Assembly: GCF_001280595.1 (NCBI RefSeq)
Contig: NZ_LITU01000070.1
Coordinates: 402,310 to 442,357, forward strand
Reading direction: 5' to 3'
DNA length: 40,048 nt
Source: Paenibacillus xylanivorans
GTDB lineage: Bacteria; Bacillota; Bacilli; Paenibacillales; Paenibacillaceae
The number at the start of each line of letters is the position of its first letter. Positions within the stretch are counted from its first letter, which is position 1. This document shows, piece after piece, positions 32,446 to 40,048 of this stretch. A model generated the notes under the pieces. It did not search any database, was not told where the DNA came from, and saw only the letters and a list, made by a program, of their open reading frames with translations. The translations under genes were made by a program, and so were the position numbers.

Positions 32446-33990
32446 TTATTCTTGTGCGTCCAATACCGTAAGGTCTTTAACAGCAGGGCCTTCAATGACT
32501 TTGCCTGCGTAATCGAAGCGTGAGCCGTGGCATGGGCAATCCCAGGAACGTTCGCCAGCATTCCATTCCACTTCACACCCCAAGTGGGTGCAGGTGGTAT
32601 CCACCAGAAAGAGTTTGCCAGTCGGATCTTTGTAGGCGCCGGCCCGTTTGCCGTCATGGCGAACGACAGCTCCTTCATCGTTACCGAGTTGTCCAGTGTT
32701 CTTGTGAATAATGCCGACTTTGCCAGAGATCAGTTCCGTAGCTACATTGACATTCTCTACGAGGAAGTTTTTCACACCAGGGTCTACCTTGAATCTTGCA
32801 GGATCGAATACAGCAGCGTAAGAGTTGTCCCGTCCGGTAATCCGGTCCGTAAGGATATGTCCAGCCATCGTTCCTGTGGTCATGCCCCATTTGGCAAAGC
32901 CGGTAGCCACATAGACACGTTCATGTCGTCCGGTAATCGGTCCAATGTAAGGGACCTTATCAATGGAGATCAGATCCTGAGCTGACCAGCGGAAAGGGAT
33001 GTTGCGAATGCCAAATGTTTCGGCTGCATAGCGCTCCAAATTTTCATAATGACCTACGGTACAAATGCCCTGTCCGGTTTTGTGATTTTCCCCTCCAAAG
33101 AGGATGTGTTCCTTCCCTTCATGAATGACGGTACGTAGTGAACGATAGGGTTCATCGTCAGAGATATACATGCCACCTGTGAAAGACTTCTGAGGTTCAA
33201 CGACAACAGCATAGGAACGTTCAGCGTGCAGCCTTGAAAAATAAAATTCAGGGTCGTAAACCGGGAAATGGGAGGCAACGACGACATGTTCGGCCGTTAC
33301 GGATGGACCATTTTCATATGTCCGCACATGCAGTGAGGCGTCTTCCTCTACATCGGTTACCGTTGTATGTTCGAAGATGCGGACACCTTGCTTGACTGCG
33401 GATTCCAGCAGGTAATGCAAATAACGGAGCGGGTCAAAGCGAGCCTGCCCCGGCATTTTAATACCTGCCCTGGACGGGACGGGGATGGGAAGTGGATCAA
33501 CCCATTCACCAGGAATATTCAGCTTGCCATAGGCGGTCAGTTCAATCTCCAGCTTCTTGAGGTTCTCCTCGGATTGAATGTAGACATAGGCATCTTCCTC
33601 AGCCCACTGGCAATCGATCTGTTTCTCTTTTACCAGATCGCGCATCCACTTGGCGGCTTTAGCATTACCTTCATAATACATGCGGGCCTGTTCCTCGCCA
33701 AAATGATGCAGCAATTCATCGAATATCACGCCATGCTGCGCGGATACCTTCGCTGTTGTATGGCCTGTTGTGCCATCCAGTACTTTTCCGGCTTCAAGCA
33801 CGACCACACGCATACCCGTCTGAGCCAGCAAATAGGCTGTCGTAATGCCCGCAATTCCTGCACCAATAATGGCTACATCAGCAGTTATATCTTCTGTCAG
33901 TTTCGGATATTCATTGAATGTGTTTGTCGCTCTCCACAGGGATTCCGGAATGGAGGGCAAACCTGTCGGGGGCTGTTGATGATCATTCAC
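32446..33990 (-). CDS. FAD-dependent oxidoreductase with C-terminal Rieske domain (YhfW-like)
   Basis: A 514-residue fusion. Residues 35-410 form a DAO-type FAD domain with the dinucleotide motif VAIIGAGIAGITTAYLLA and a second contact VYVATGFAKWGMTTGTMAG. The last 100 residues form a Rieske [2Fe-2S] domain with both ligand boxes, CTHLGC and CPCHGS. This arrangement is known from Bacillus YhfW. GAGGAGGA precedes the ATG. It is monocistronic. Substrate and electron acceptor are unknown. Confidence 0.92.
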   Translation of the reverse strand: MNDHQQPPTGLPSIPESLWRATNTFNEYPKLTEDITADVAIIGAGIAGITTAYLLAQTGMRVVVLEAGKVLDGTTGHTTAKVSAQHGVIFDELLHHFGEEQARMYYEGNAKAAKWMRDLVKEKQIDCQWAEEDAYVYIQSEENLKKLEIELTAYGKLNIPGEWVDPLPIPVPSRAGIKMPGQARFDPLRYLHYLLESAVKQGVRIFEHTTVTDVEEDASLHVRTYENGPSVTAEHVVVASHFPVYDPEFYFSRLHAERSYAVVVEPQKSFTGGMYISDDEPYRSLRTVIHEGKEHILFGGENHKTGQGICTVGHYENLERYAAETFGIRNIPFRWSAQDLISIDKVPYIGPITGRHERVYVATGFAKWGMTTGTMAGHILTDRITGRDNSYAAVFDPARFKVDPGVKNFLVENVNVATELISGKVGIIHKNTGQLGNDEGAVVRHDGKRAGAYKDPTGKLFLVDTTCTHLGCEVEWNAGERSWDCPCHGSRFDYAGKVIEGPAVKDLTVLDAQE

Positions 33991-34172
33991 TCGATTTTCC
34001 TCCTCATACCTTCTTCATTAGGACTTATGCTCAGCTTAATAAATACGTCAAATCTTTACTCCTATCCATGATTACCATACAGTGCCAGAATAAAACGATG
34101 GGCCTCATACTTTCCTGTGGAAAGTTCACATTTTCCTGTGCAAGCCCCCTGTTTTTTTTGCTAAACATGCTA

Positions 34173-34200
34173 TATGATAGATTTATCGAAATCGTTTTAG
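34173..34200 (+). promoter_or_regulatory. Promoter element and LacI/CcpA-type site upstream of GH3 gene
   Basis: TATGAT (34173-34178) is a possible -10 box with only a weak -35. CGAAATCGTTTTAG (34187-34200) downstream shares the central AAANCGNTTT core of cre/LacI-family operators. The rest of the 376-bp gap (33991-34366) shows no gene or further structure. Confidence 0.4.
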
Positions 34201-34366
34201 TAAATGAAGAGAAGAGTTAACAACAGATGGATAAGTGCTTGTTTTAAAAGGTTAAATCTTCGATTCATGAGGTCGGATACATCAAGATTACATCATCATT
34301 ATGTCATATTAATGTATTCGCTATCATTTCAAATAAACCATTGAAAGCCCAAAGGAGATTCATATC

Positions 34367-37186
34367 ATGACTAACCAAACGAAATATCCTTTCCAGGATA
34401 CAACGCTTGAACTCGATACACGTGTAAAGGACCTCGTATCCCGCCTGTCGGAAGATGAGAAAATCGAATCCATGCTGCAATACCAACCAGCAGTAGAACG
34501 CCTGGGTATCGCAGCATATAAACACGGTACAGAAGCAGCACATGGCCTGGCTTGGCTTGGCGAAGCGACTTCCTTCCCGCAGCCGGTAGGGCTGGCGTGT
34601 ACGTGGGATGCTGACCTAATGAAAGAGATCGGCTCCGTGATTGGAGACGAGGCACGTGTATTTTACAAACGCAATCCAGCCGTGAACGGTCTGACGCTGT
34701 GGGCACCTACGGTTGATATGGAGCGTGATCCACGTTGGGGGCGAAACGAAGAAGCTTATGGAGAAGATCCGGAACTTACTGCTGAGCTGACAACGGCGCT
34801 GGTTAAGGGTATCCAGGGCGACCATCCGAAGTATTACAAGGCGGTTGCCACGTTGAAGCATTTCCTGGCAAACAATAATGAAGTGGAGCGTGGCAGTGGT
34901 TCATCGAGCATTGATCCACGCAACATGCGTGAATATTATTTGAAAGCGTTCGAGAAACCGTTCAAAGAGGGCGGCGCTCAGTCCATGATGACCGCGTACA
35001 ACTCTATTAATGGTACACCGGCATTGCTGCACCCATTTGTAAACGAGATTGTGAAGGGCGAATGGGGCATGGATGGTTTTATCGTGAGTGATGCAGGGGA
35101 TGTCATGGGGATCAAGAACGATCACAAATACTATGATTCCCACACCCCAGGTACAGTAGAGTCCGTCAAAGCCGGCATCGACAGCATTACAGATGATGCG
35201 GATCTGTCGAAGCAGGCGCTGCGTGAAGGGCTGGAGCAAGGTACGCTCACGATGGAAGACATCGATCTGGCGTTGTTTAATACGTTCCGTGTCCGCTTCC
35301 GTCTGGGTGAATTTGATCCGGCTGAAGGCAATCCATATGCTTCGATTGGTGAAGAAGCGATGATGACGGAGAACGCGAAGGCTTTGTCATTGAGAGCAGC
35401 GAGAGAACAAGTGGTATTGCTTAAGAATGATCAGGGCACACTGCCGCTGGATAAAACGAAATCCGGCAAAGTGGCTGTGATTGGTCAACTGGGCGGAACA
35501 GTCTATCGTGACTGGTATGCAGGCACGATGCCGTACAGCGTATCTCCACTTGAGGCGATTAGCGGCAAGGTAGGTGCCGACAAGGTTGCCTTCAAGGATG
35601 GAAATGATCGGATTACGCTGACTTCTGTAGCCAGTGGGAAGGCTGTCGGACTGGCTGAAAGTGAGAAATCACCCGTTATTGCTTCAGGAGATGCCGAGAC
35701 ATTTACACTGAGTGACTGGGGATTTGGCAGTTACACGCTGAAGGCGGACAGTAATGGTAAATACCTGACGACGGACGAAGAAACGGTTACGGCATCGGCG
35801 GATGAAGTATATGGCTGGTTTGTGAAGGAAGTATTCCATCTGTTGCCACAACAGGACGGAAGCGTGGGGCTGACCACTTGGAACGGCAAAACCGTAACGG
35901 CATCCAATGGCGGAAACGATGCGTTCGCGGTATCTGAAGAGTTGAAATCGTTCGGTGCTACGGAGACATTCAAGAAGGATATCGTTGTGAATGGATTAGA
36001 TGAGGCGGTGGCGGCTGCGAAGGAAGCAGAGACGGCGATTGTATTTGTCGGTAACAATCCGCTTGTGAACGGTAAAGAAGAGATCGACCGTCCAAGCCTG
36101 GATTTGGCAGAGTCCCAGCAGCGTCTGGTTGAAGCCGTTTATGCAGCGAACCCGAATACCGTCGTAGTTATCGTAGGAAGTTACCCGTTCACGTCCAACT
36201 GGGTACAGGAGAACATCCCGGCTGTATTGTATACCTCCCATGCAGGACAAGAGTTGGGCAATGCTGTGGCTGACGTATTGTATGGCGATTATGCACCAGC
36301 AGGTCGCCTGAATATGACATGGGTGCAATCGGCAGATCAACTGACCGATATCAGAGACTACGATATCATTCAATCCGGACGCACGTATCAGTATTTTGAA
36401 GGTGATGTATTGTATCCGTTCGGACATGGATTGACGTATGCATCGTTTAAATACAGCAATTTGGAGCTGAATCCGGCCCAAGCTGGAGTCGAAGAGGCCA
36501 TTACTGTACATGTGGACGTGACGAATACAGGAACGATCGCCAGTGATGAGGTTGTGCAATTGTATGTGCGTGCCGGACAGTCCCGTGTGAAACGTCCACT
36601 CAAAACATTAAAAGGTTTCCGTCGTCTTCATATTGAAGCTGGAGCTACAGTGAAAGTTAGCTTTACACTGTCAGTTCAGGAGCTGGCAATCTGGGATGTA
36701 ACCCGTGATCGTTATGTGGTCGAAAGCGGCACGTACTCCATTATGGTAGGCAAATCTTCTGTCGATGTTCAGCTTGTTGCTGACCTGACGGTACAAGGTG
36801 AGACCATTCCTGCACGTAATCTGGCGGTGTCAACTCGTGCCGAGAACTATGATGCATACTTCGGTGTGGATCTGGATGAGAGCAAAGAAGGCGGAACTTC
36901 TGTCCGTGTGATTGGTGAACAAGGCTGGATTGCCTTCAAAGATGCGGATCTGGGTAGCGGTGCAGCAGCGCTTGAAGCTCGTGTATCGGCAGAACAGGCA
37001 GATGCGGTATTGGAAGTTCGACTGAACGCACCTGACGGTGCACTGGCAGGAGGCGTGGAACTGGCACAGGGCGAGGCTCAACAGTGGTCCACGGTTAAGG
37101 TAGACCTCCAAGGTGCATCAGGGCAACAAGATGTATACCTTGTGTTGTCCGCAGGAGTGCGTATCAGCCATTTCGAGATTCGTTAA
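34367..37186 (+). CDS. GH3 beta-glucosidase/beta-xylosidase with inserted trefoil-like and C-terminal CBM-like domains
   Basis: A 939-residue GH3 enzyme with no signal peptide, so probably cytoplasmic. The N-terminal barrel carries WAPTVDMERDPRWGRNEE, LKHFLANN and the nucleophile Asp242 in GFIVSDAGDV. The second alpha/beta domain (about 365-410 and 530-660) is split by an insertion at about 412-528 that reads like a fascin-type beta-trefoil (SVASGKAVGL, YTLKADSNGKYLT, VGLTTWNGKTVTAS). A fibronectin-III-like domain follows (about 690-770), then a C-terminal sandwich like CBM6 (about 805-939). AAAGGAG precedes the ATG. It would hydrolyse imported beta-linked oligosaccharides; the exact sugar is not evident. 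Confidence 0.92.
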   Translation: MTNQTKYPFQDTTLELDTRVKDLVSRLSEDEKIESMLQYQPAVERLGIAAYKHGTEAAHGLAWLGEATSFPQPVGLACTWDADLMKEIGSVIGDEARVFYKRNPAVNGLTLWAPTVDMERDPRWGRNEEAYGEDPELTAELTTALVKGIQGDHPKYYKAVATLKHFLANNNEVERGSGSSSIDPRNMREYYLKAFEKPFKEGGAQSMMTAYNSINGTPALLHPFVNEIVKGEWGMDGFIVSDAGDVMGIKNDHKYYDSHTPGTVESVKAGIDSITDDADLSKQALREGLEQGTLTMEDIDLALFNTFRVRFRLGEFDPAEGNPYASIGEEAMMTENAKALSLRAAREQVVLLKNDQGTLPLDKTKSGKVAVIGQLGGTVYRDWYAGTMPYSVSPLEAISGKVGADKVAFKDGNDRITLTSVASGKAVGLAESEKSPVIASGDAETFTLSDWGFGSYTLKADSNGKYLTTDEETVTASADEVYGWFVKEVFHLLPQQDGSVGLTTWNGKTVTASNGGNDAFAVSEELKSFGATETFKKDIVVNGLDEAVAAAKEAETAIVFVGNNPLVNGKEEIDRPSLDLAESQQRLVEAVYAANPNTVVVIVGSYPFTSNWVQENIPAVLYTSHAGQELGNAVADVLYGDYAPAGRLNMTWVQSADQLTDIRDYDIIQSGRTYQYFEGDVLYPFGHGLTYASFKYSNLELNPAQAGVEEAITVHVDVTNTGTIASDEVVQLYVRAGQSRVKRPLKTLKGFRRLHIEAGATVKVSFTLSVQELAIWDVTRDRYVVESGTYSIMVGKSSVDVQLVADLTVQGETIPARNLAVSTRAENYDAYFGVDLDESKEGGTSVRVIGEQGWIAFKDADLGSGAAALEARVSAEQADAVLEVRLNAPDGALAGGVELAQGEAQQWSTVKVDLQGASGQQDVYLVLSAGVRISHFEIR

Positions 37187-37246
37187 ACCCGAAGCCTATG
37201 GAAGTTGCATCTAATAACATGTGCTCAGTTCGTTAAATTAAATAAA
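37177..37246 (+). repeat. TTCGTT short repeat, copy 2
   Basis: GATTCGTTAA (37177-37186, its last bases being the GH3 stop codon), AGTTCGTTAA at the same spacing as copy 1, and AATAAA at the end, just before a terminator. Confidence 0.5.
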
Positions 37247-37252
37247 AACGCT

Positions 37253-37298
37253 AAAAAGGGATGTCCTTGTCATGTTCATGACTAGGGACATCCCTTTT
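37253..37298. terminator. Bidirectional terminator between GH3 gene and metE
   Basis: GGGATGTCC (37258-37266) pairs with GGACATCCC (37286-37294); TCATG/CATGA extends the stem. Four T on the plus strand and five on the minus strand serve both convergent genes. Confidence 0.88.
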
Positions 37299-37345
37299 GT
37301 GAATAAAACAACTTTTTCCGAAAGCCTAAGTGCGAAATATCGGAT

Positions 37346-39694
37346 TTAGATTGAGGAGTCTGCCGTTACCCGCTCTCTTGCCGTACGAGCGGCGTCTACC
37401 ATGATGCTCAGTGCATCCACGACTTCGGCTTTACCACGTGTTTTCAGTCCGCAGTCAGGGTTCACCCAGAACAGATCTGCTGGCAGTACTTGAAGTGCGC
37501 GCTCGATCATATTCAACATCTCGTCCTTGCCTGGAACACGCGGACTGTGGATATCGTACACACCGAGTCCGATGCCTTTGTCATACGTATTCTGCTCAAA
37601 GCTGCCCACCAGTTCCCCGTGGCTACGAGATGTTTCGATCGAGATAACATCCGCATCCAGATCGCTGATGGCTTCAATAATATCATCGAACTCGCAGTAG
37701 CACATGTGAGTATGCACCTGCGTTGTTGGTTTCACGGTTGCTGTTGCCAAACGGAAGGATTCCACGGCCCATTGAAGATACTCATCCCACTTGCTTCCTT
37801 TGAGTGGGAGTCCTTCACGCAGAGCTGGCTCATCGACTTGAATCATCTCAATGCCTGCTTGCTCCAGCGCTTCAACCTCGTCCCGAATGGCGCGGGCAAT
37901 CTGGTAGGACACTTCGCTGCGTGGAATATCCGAGCGAACAAAGGACCAGTTCAGAATCGTTACCGGACCTGTGAGCATGCCTTTCACCGGTTTGCTGGTC
38001 AGTGTCTGAGCATACGCCGTTTCTTTCACCGTCATCGGTTCGTTGAACAACACATCTCCGTAAATAACAGGTGGCTTCACGCAGCGTGAGCCGTAGGATT
38101 GTACCCAGCCATTTTTGGTAAAAGCGAATCCAGTCAGCTTCTCACCGAAAAACTCGACCATATCGGTACGTTCGAACTCACCGTGTACCAGCACATCCAG
38201 ACCAATTTCCTCCTGAATGGTAATCCATTCCTGGATCTGTTCACGCACATAGGCATCATATTGCTCCGCATTCCATTCACCTTTACGGAACAGGGCGCGT
38301 GCCTTGCGCACGTCCGCCGTCTGCGGGAAGCTGCCAATGGTTGTCGTTGGCAGCAGCGGGAGCGACCATTTTTGCTGCTGCAATTCGCGCCGCTCCTGGA
38401 ATGACGCGCTGCGAAGCAGCTGCTCGTCAGCGTATACCCCTGCAGGCGAGCCACTCAGGCGTGTCCGTGACTCGGACTCGCTCAGCAGGCGCACCGCTTC
38501 GGTGCTCGCCTCAACGCGGCGGGTGGCTTCAGCCACAGCCGCTGCTTGGTCTGCCTGCTTCGCACCGCCAGACAACAACGTGCCGAGCGTCGCAATTTCC
38601 TCCAGCTTCTCGTTGGCAAAGGCCAGGGCGTTGCGCAGTACCGGATCAAGCGCGCTCTCCTGAGCGGCAGTAACCGGTACATGCAACAGGCTGCAGGAAG
38701 GCTGAATGATCAGCTTGCCTTCGGCAGCGAATTCAGCCACCTGCTCCAGCAGCTTCGCCGTCTCTGCGAGATCGGCACGCCAGATGTTGCGCCCGTCGAT
38801 GACACCGGCGCCCAACCATTTATCCTGCGGGAAGCCATGCTCCCGCAGGCTGGCCAGGTTGCCTTCATAGCCGTGGACCAGGTCCAGGCCGATTCCGGCT
38901 ACAGGCAGTGCTGTCACGACCGGATAAGCTTCCACCGATTCGAAATACGTCTGAAGCAGCAGCTTCAATTCCGGTGCGGCTTGTGCCAATGCAGCATACA
39001 CCTGTTGCAGCAAGGCTTCATCTTCGGAAGAGACAGCCAGCGTCAGAGCAGGCTCGTCGATCTGTACCCACTGCACGCCTTCGGCCTGAAGCTCGGACAG
39101 AAGCTGGGCGTATACTGGAACGAGGCGTGTGACGATCTCTGCGAAGCGTTCCGCGTCATAGCCTTTGGCAAATCGTACATACGAGTACGGGCCGACAACG
39201 ACCGGTTTACCTTCCAGCCCAAGCTCCTGCTTCGCTTCGCGATAGGCGGCAAGGGGTTTATTTTCAAGCAATGCAAATGCAGTATCATTATGAATCTCAG
39301 GTACGATGTAGTGATAGTTGGTGTTCAGCCACTTGGTCATCTCACAGGCCGTTGCCTGGTCATTACCCCGGGCCATGGCGTAATAGGTAGATACGGATAC
39401 CGGTCCGCCTGTATGGTTAAAGCGCTCAGGAACGACGCCAAACATCGCTGATACGTCGAGAATATGATCATAGTAGGAGAAGTCGCCCACAGGAATCAGA
39501 TCGAGCTGCTGTGTCTGCTGTTTCTTCAGATCCTGCAACCGAAGCGTGGTCAGTTCCTGATGAAGCGTGGGTTCATCGATTCGGCCAGCCCAGAAGGACT
39601 CCAGTGCTTTTTTCCATTCACGTCCCGCACCGATGCGGGGGTAACCGAGGTTGCCTGTCAGAACTTGTGCCTGTTGTTGCTGTGATTGCGACAT
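37346..39694 (-). CDS. metE: Cobalamin-independent methionine synthase
   Basis: A 782-residue enzyme that transfers a methyl group from 5-methyltetrahydropteroyltri-glutamate to homocysteine without B12. The N-terminal half begins GNLGYPRIGAGREWKKA. The catalytic half has TTTIGSFPQT, LVHGEFERTDMVEFF, the zinc ligands in HTHMCYCEF (about residue 660) and in NPDCGLKTR (about 747). The ATG at 39694 with GAGGAGGA is preferred; an upstream ATG has no SD. The leader carries a B12 riboswitch and terminator, so expression should fall when B12 is available, implying a B12-dependent MetH elsewhere in the genome. Confidence 0.96.
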   Translation of the reverse strand: MSQSQQQQAQVLTGNLGYPRIGAGREWKKALESFWAGRIDEPTLHQELTTLRLQDLKKQQTQQLDLIPVGDFSYYDHILDVSAMFGVVPERFNHTGGPVSVSTYYAMARGNDQATACEMTKWLNTNYHYIVPEIHNDTAFALLENKPLAAYREAKQELGLEGKPVVVGPYSYVRFAKGYDAERFAEIVTRLVPVYAQLLSELQAEGVQWVQIDEPALTLAVSSEDEALLQQVYAALAQAAPELKLLLQTYFESVEAYPVVTALPVAGIGLDLVHGYEGNLASLREHGFPQDKWLGAGVIDGRNIWRADLAETAKLLEQVAEFAAEGKLIIQPSCSLLHVPVTAAQESALDPVLRNALAFANEKLEEIATLGTLLSGGAKQADQAAAVAEATRRVEASTEAVRLLSESESRTRLSGSPAGVYADEQLLRSASFQERRELQQQKWSLPLLPTTTIGSFPQTADVRKARALFRKGEWNAEQYDAYVREQIQEWITIQEEIGLDVLVHGEFERTDMVEFFGEKLTGFAFTKNGWVQSYGSRCVKPPVIYGDVLFNEPMTVKETAYAQTLTSKPVKGMLTGPVTILNWSFVRSDIPRSEVSYQIARAIRDEVEALEQAGIEMIQVDEPALREGLPLKGSKWDEYLQWAVESFRLATATVKPTTQVHTHMCYCEFDDIIEAISDLDADVISIETSRSHGELVGSFEQNTYDKGIGLGVYDIHSPRVPGKDEMLNMIERALQVLPADLFWVNPDCGLKTRGKAEVVDALSIMVDAARTARERVTADSSI

Positions 39695-39774
39695 ATAAAA
39701 TTCCTCCTCATTATATAATGGTGAACTCATCATTCAGGTTGAAGCTATGGTGTTGTGTTTCATTTGAAAGCATC

Positions 39775-39865
39775 AAAAAAAAGGCGTTCCTTCCGATTCC
39801 ATACCCCGAGAAACAGGCATCATGAATGACGACTGTGCACAAAGATAGAAAGGGAAAGAACACCT
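39775..39865 (-). terminator. Leader terminator of metE
   Basis: On the minus strand AGGTGTTCTTTCC (39865-39853) pairs with GGAAGGAACGCCT (39794-39782) with two G-U pairs, followed by eight T. The loop is unusually long (about 58 nt). This is the expression platform expected downstream of the riboswitch. Confidence 0.8.
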
Positions 39866-39879
39866 GCTATAAGTTATTT

Positions 39880-40048
39880 TAGCGGTTGCTCTAACACCTT
39901 CCTATCTTCCGTAGGTCATACGATGCTGTTGAAACAGGCAGGTCTCCTGGCTTGCGGATCATAGTCATATGCATTCCTTCCCGATGGTTACACCAGTGGA
40001 TTATATGCATAGACTCCCCGTATACAGTGGCGGGACCGCGACGGATTT
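39880..40048 (-). ncRNA. Cobalamin riboswitch (5' part outside window)
   Basis: The minus strand contains the conserved GCCACTGTA segment, GGGAAGG, and the B12 box AGCCAGGAGACCTGCC (plus-strand 39937-39952) in the right order. The 5' portion of the aptamer runs off the window. It lies directly upstream of the metE leader terminator; adenosyl- or methylcobalamin binding should favour termination. Confidence 0.95.

Noticed and set aside
33367..34071. Plus-strand frame of 234 codons opposite the Rieske-FAD gene
   Set aside because: Antisense to a gene with intact FAD and Rieske motifs; it is Cys/His-rich low-complexity translation without homology.
38546..39451. 301-codon open frame antisense to metE
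   Set aside because: It lies entirely inside the well-supported metE gene and has no SD or recognisable domain; it is a codon-bias shadow.
1..40048. CRISPR arrays, tRNA/rRNA genes, transposases, phage genes
   Set aside because: Both strands were scanned; no regularly spaced repeats, tRNA-like cloverleaf or mobile-element protein was recognised.

Overview
The window looks like chromosomal DNA of a Paenibacillus-type member of the Bacillota. This is an inference from gene content and signals: strong Shine-Dalgarno (SD) sequences, a LicT-type antitermination leader, a cre-like site, a stand-alone bacterial nitric oxide synthase, a Dps/MrgA-type protein, a PadR/DUF1700/DUF4097 operon and a metE gene behind a cobalamin riboswitch. 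No phage, integrase, transposase, CRISPR array, rRNA or tRNA was seen.

Layout. 1-2.3 kb: 3' end of a secreted levanase-like GH32 enzyme with carbohydrate-binding modules, then a small DUF2294 (MpsC-like) gene. 2.5-9.5 kb: a six-gene purine-salvage cluster (solute-binding lipoprotein, nucleoside hydrolase, two permeases, ATPase, adenine deaminase). 9.7-11.3 kb: a HAD phosphatase and a Dps gene with a PerR-like box. 11.3-15.9 kb: a beta-glucoside operon (bglP, bglH, licT) with promoter, cre-like site, antiterminator and terminator in its leader. 16-18.6 kb: nos and a convergent MFS transporter. 18.7-22.6 kb: potABCD. 23-25.2 kb: a small membrane protein, an AraC regulator and a flavodoxin-like oxidoreductase broken by an internal deletion. 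25.3-28 kb: a cation transporter and a translationally coupled dioxygenase/esterase pair. 28.2-29.2 kb: a glyoxalase-like protein and an XRE-cupin regulator. 29.5-32.2 kb: a short-chain dehydrogenase and the DUF4097-DUF1700-PadR operon. 32.4-34 kb: an FAD oxidoreductase with a Rieske domain. 34.4-37.2 kb: a large GH3 enzyme. 37.3-40 kb: metE with its riboswitch leader, cut by the window end.

Together the genes describe a saprophyte that takes up plant-derived sugars (levan, beta-glucosides), nucleosides and polyamines, with oxidative-stress functions beside them.

The most unusual signal is not protein coding. A 148-149 bp element occurs three times (2314-2462 on the minus strand; 4682-4829 and 22830-22977 on the plus strand). 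All copies have TTTACAC/GTGTRAA ends and a nested hairpin architecture. Paired positions change together between copies, and the G-U wobbles are consistent with one RNA strand. One copy sits inside the purine-salvage cluster. A second, shorter repeat (GATTCGTTAA, about 41 nt, RTTCGTT) occurs three times, each time directly beside a transcription terminator.
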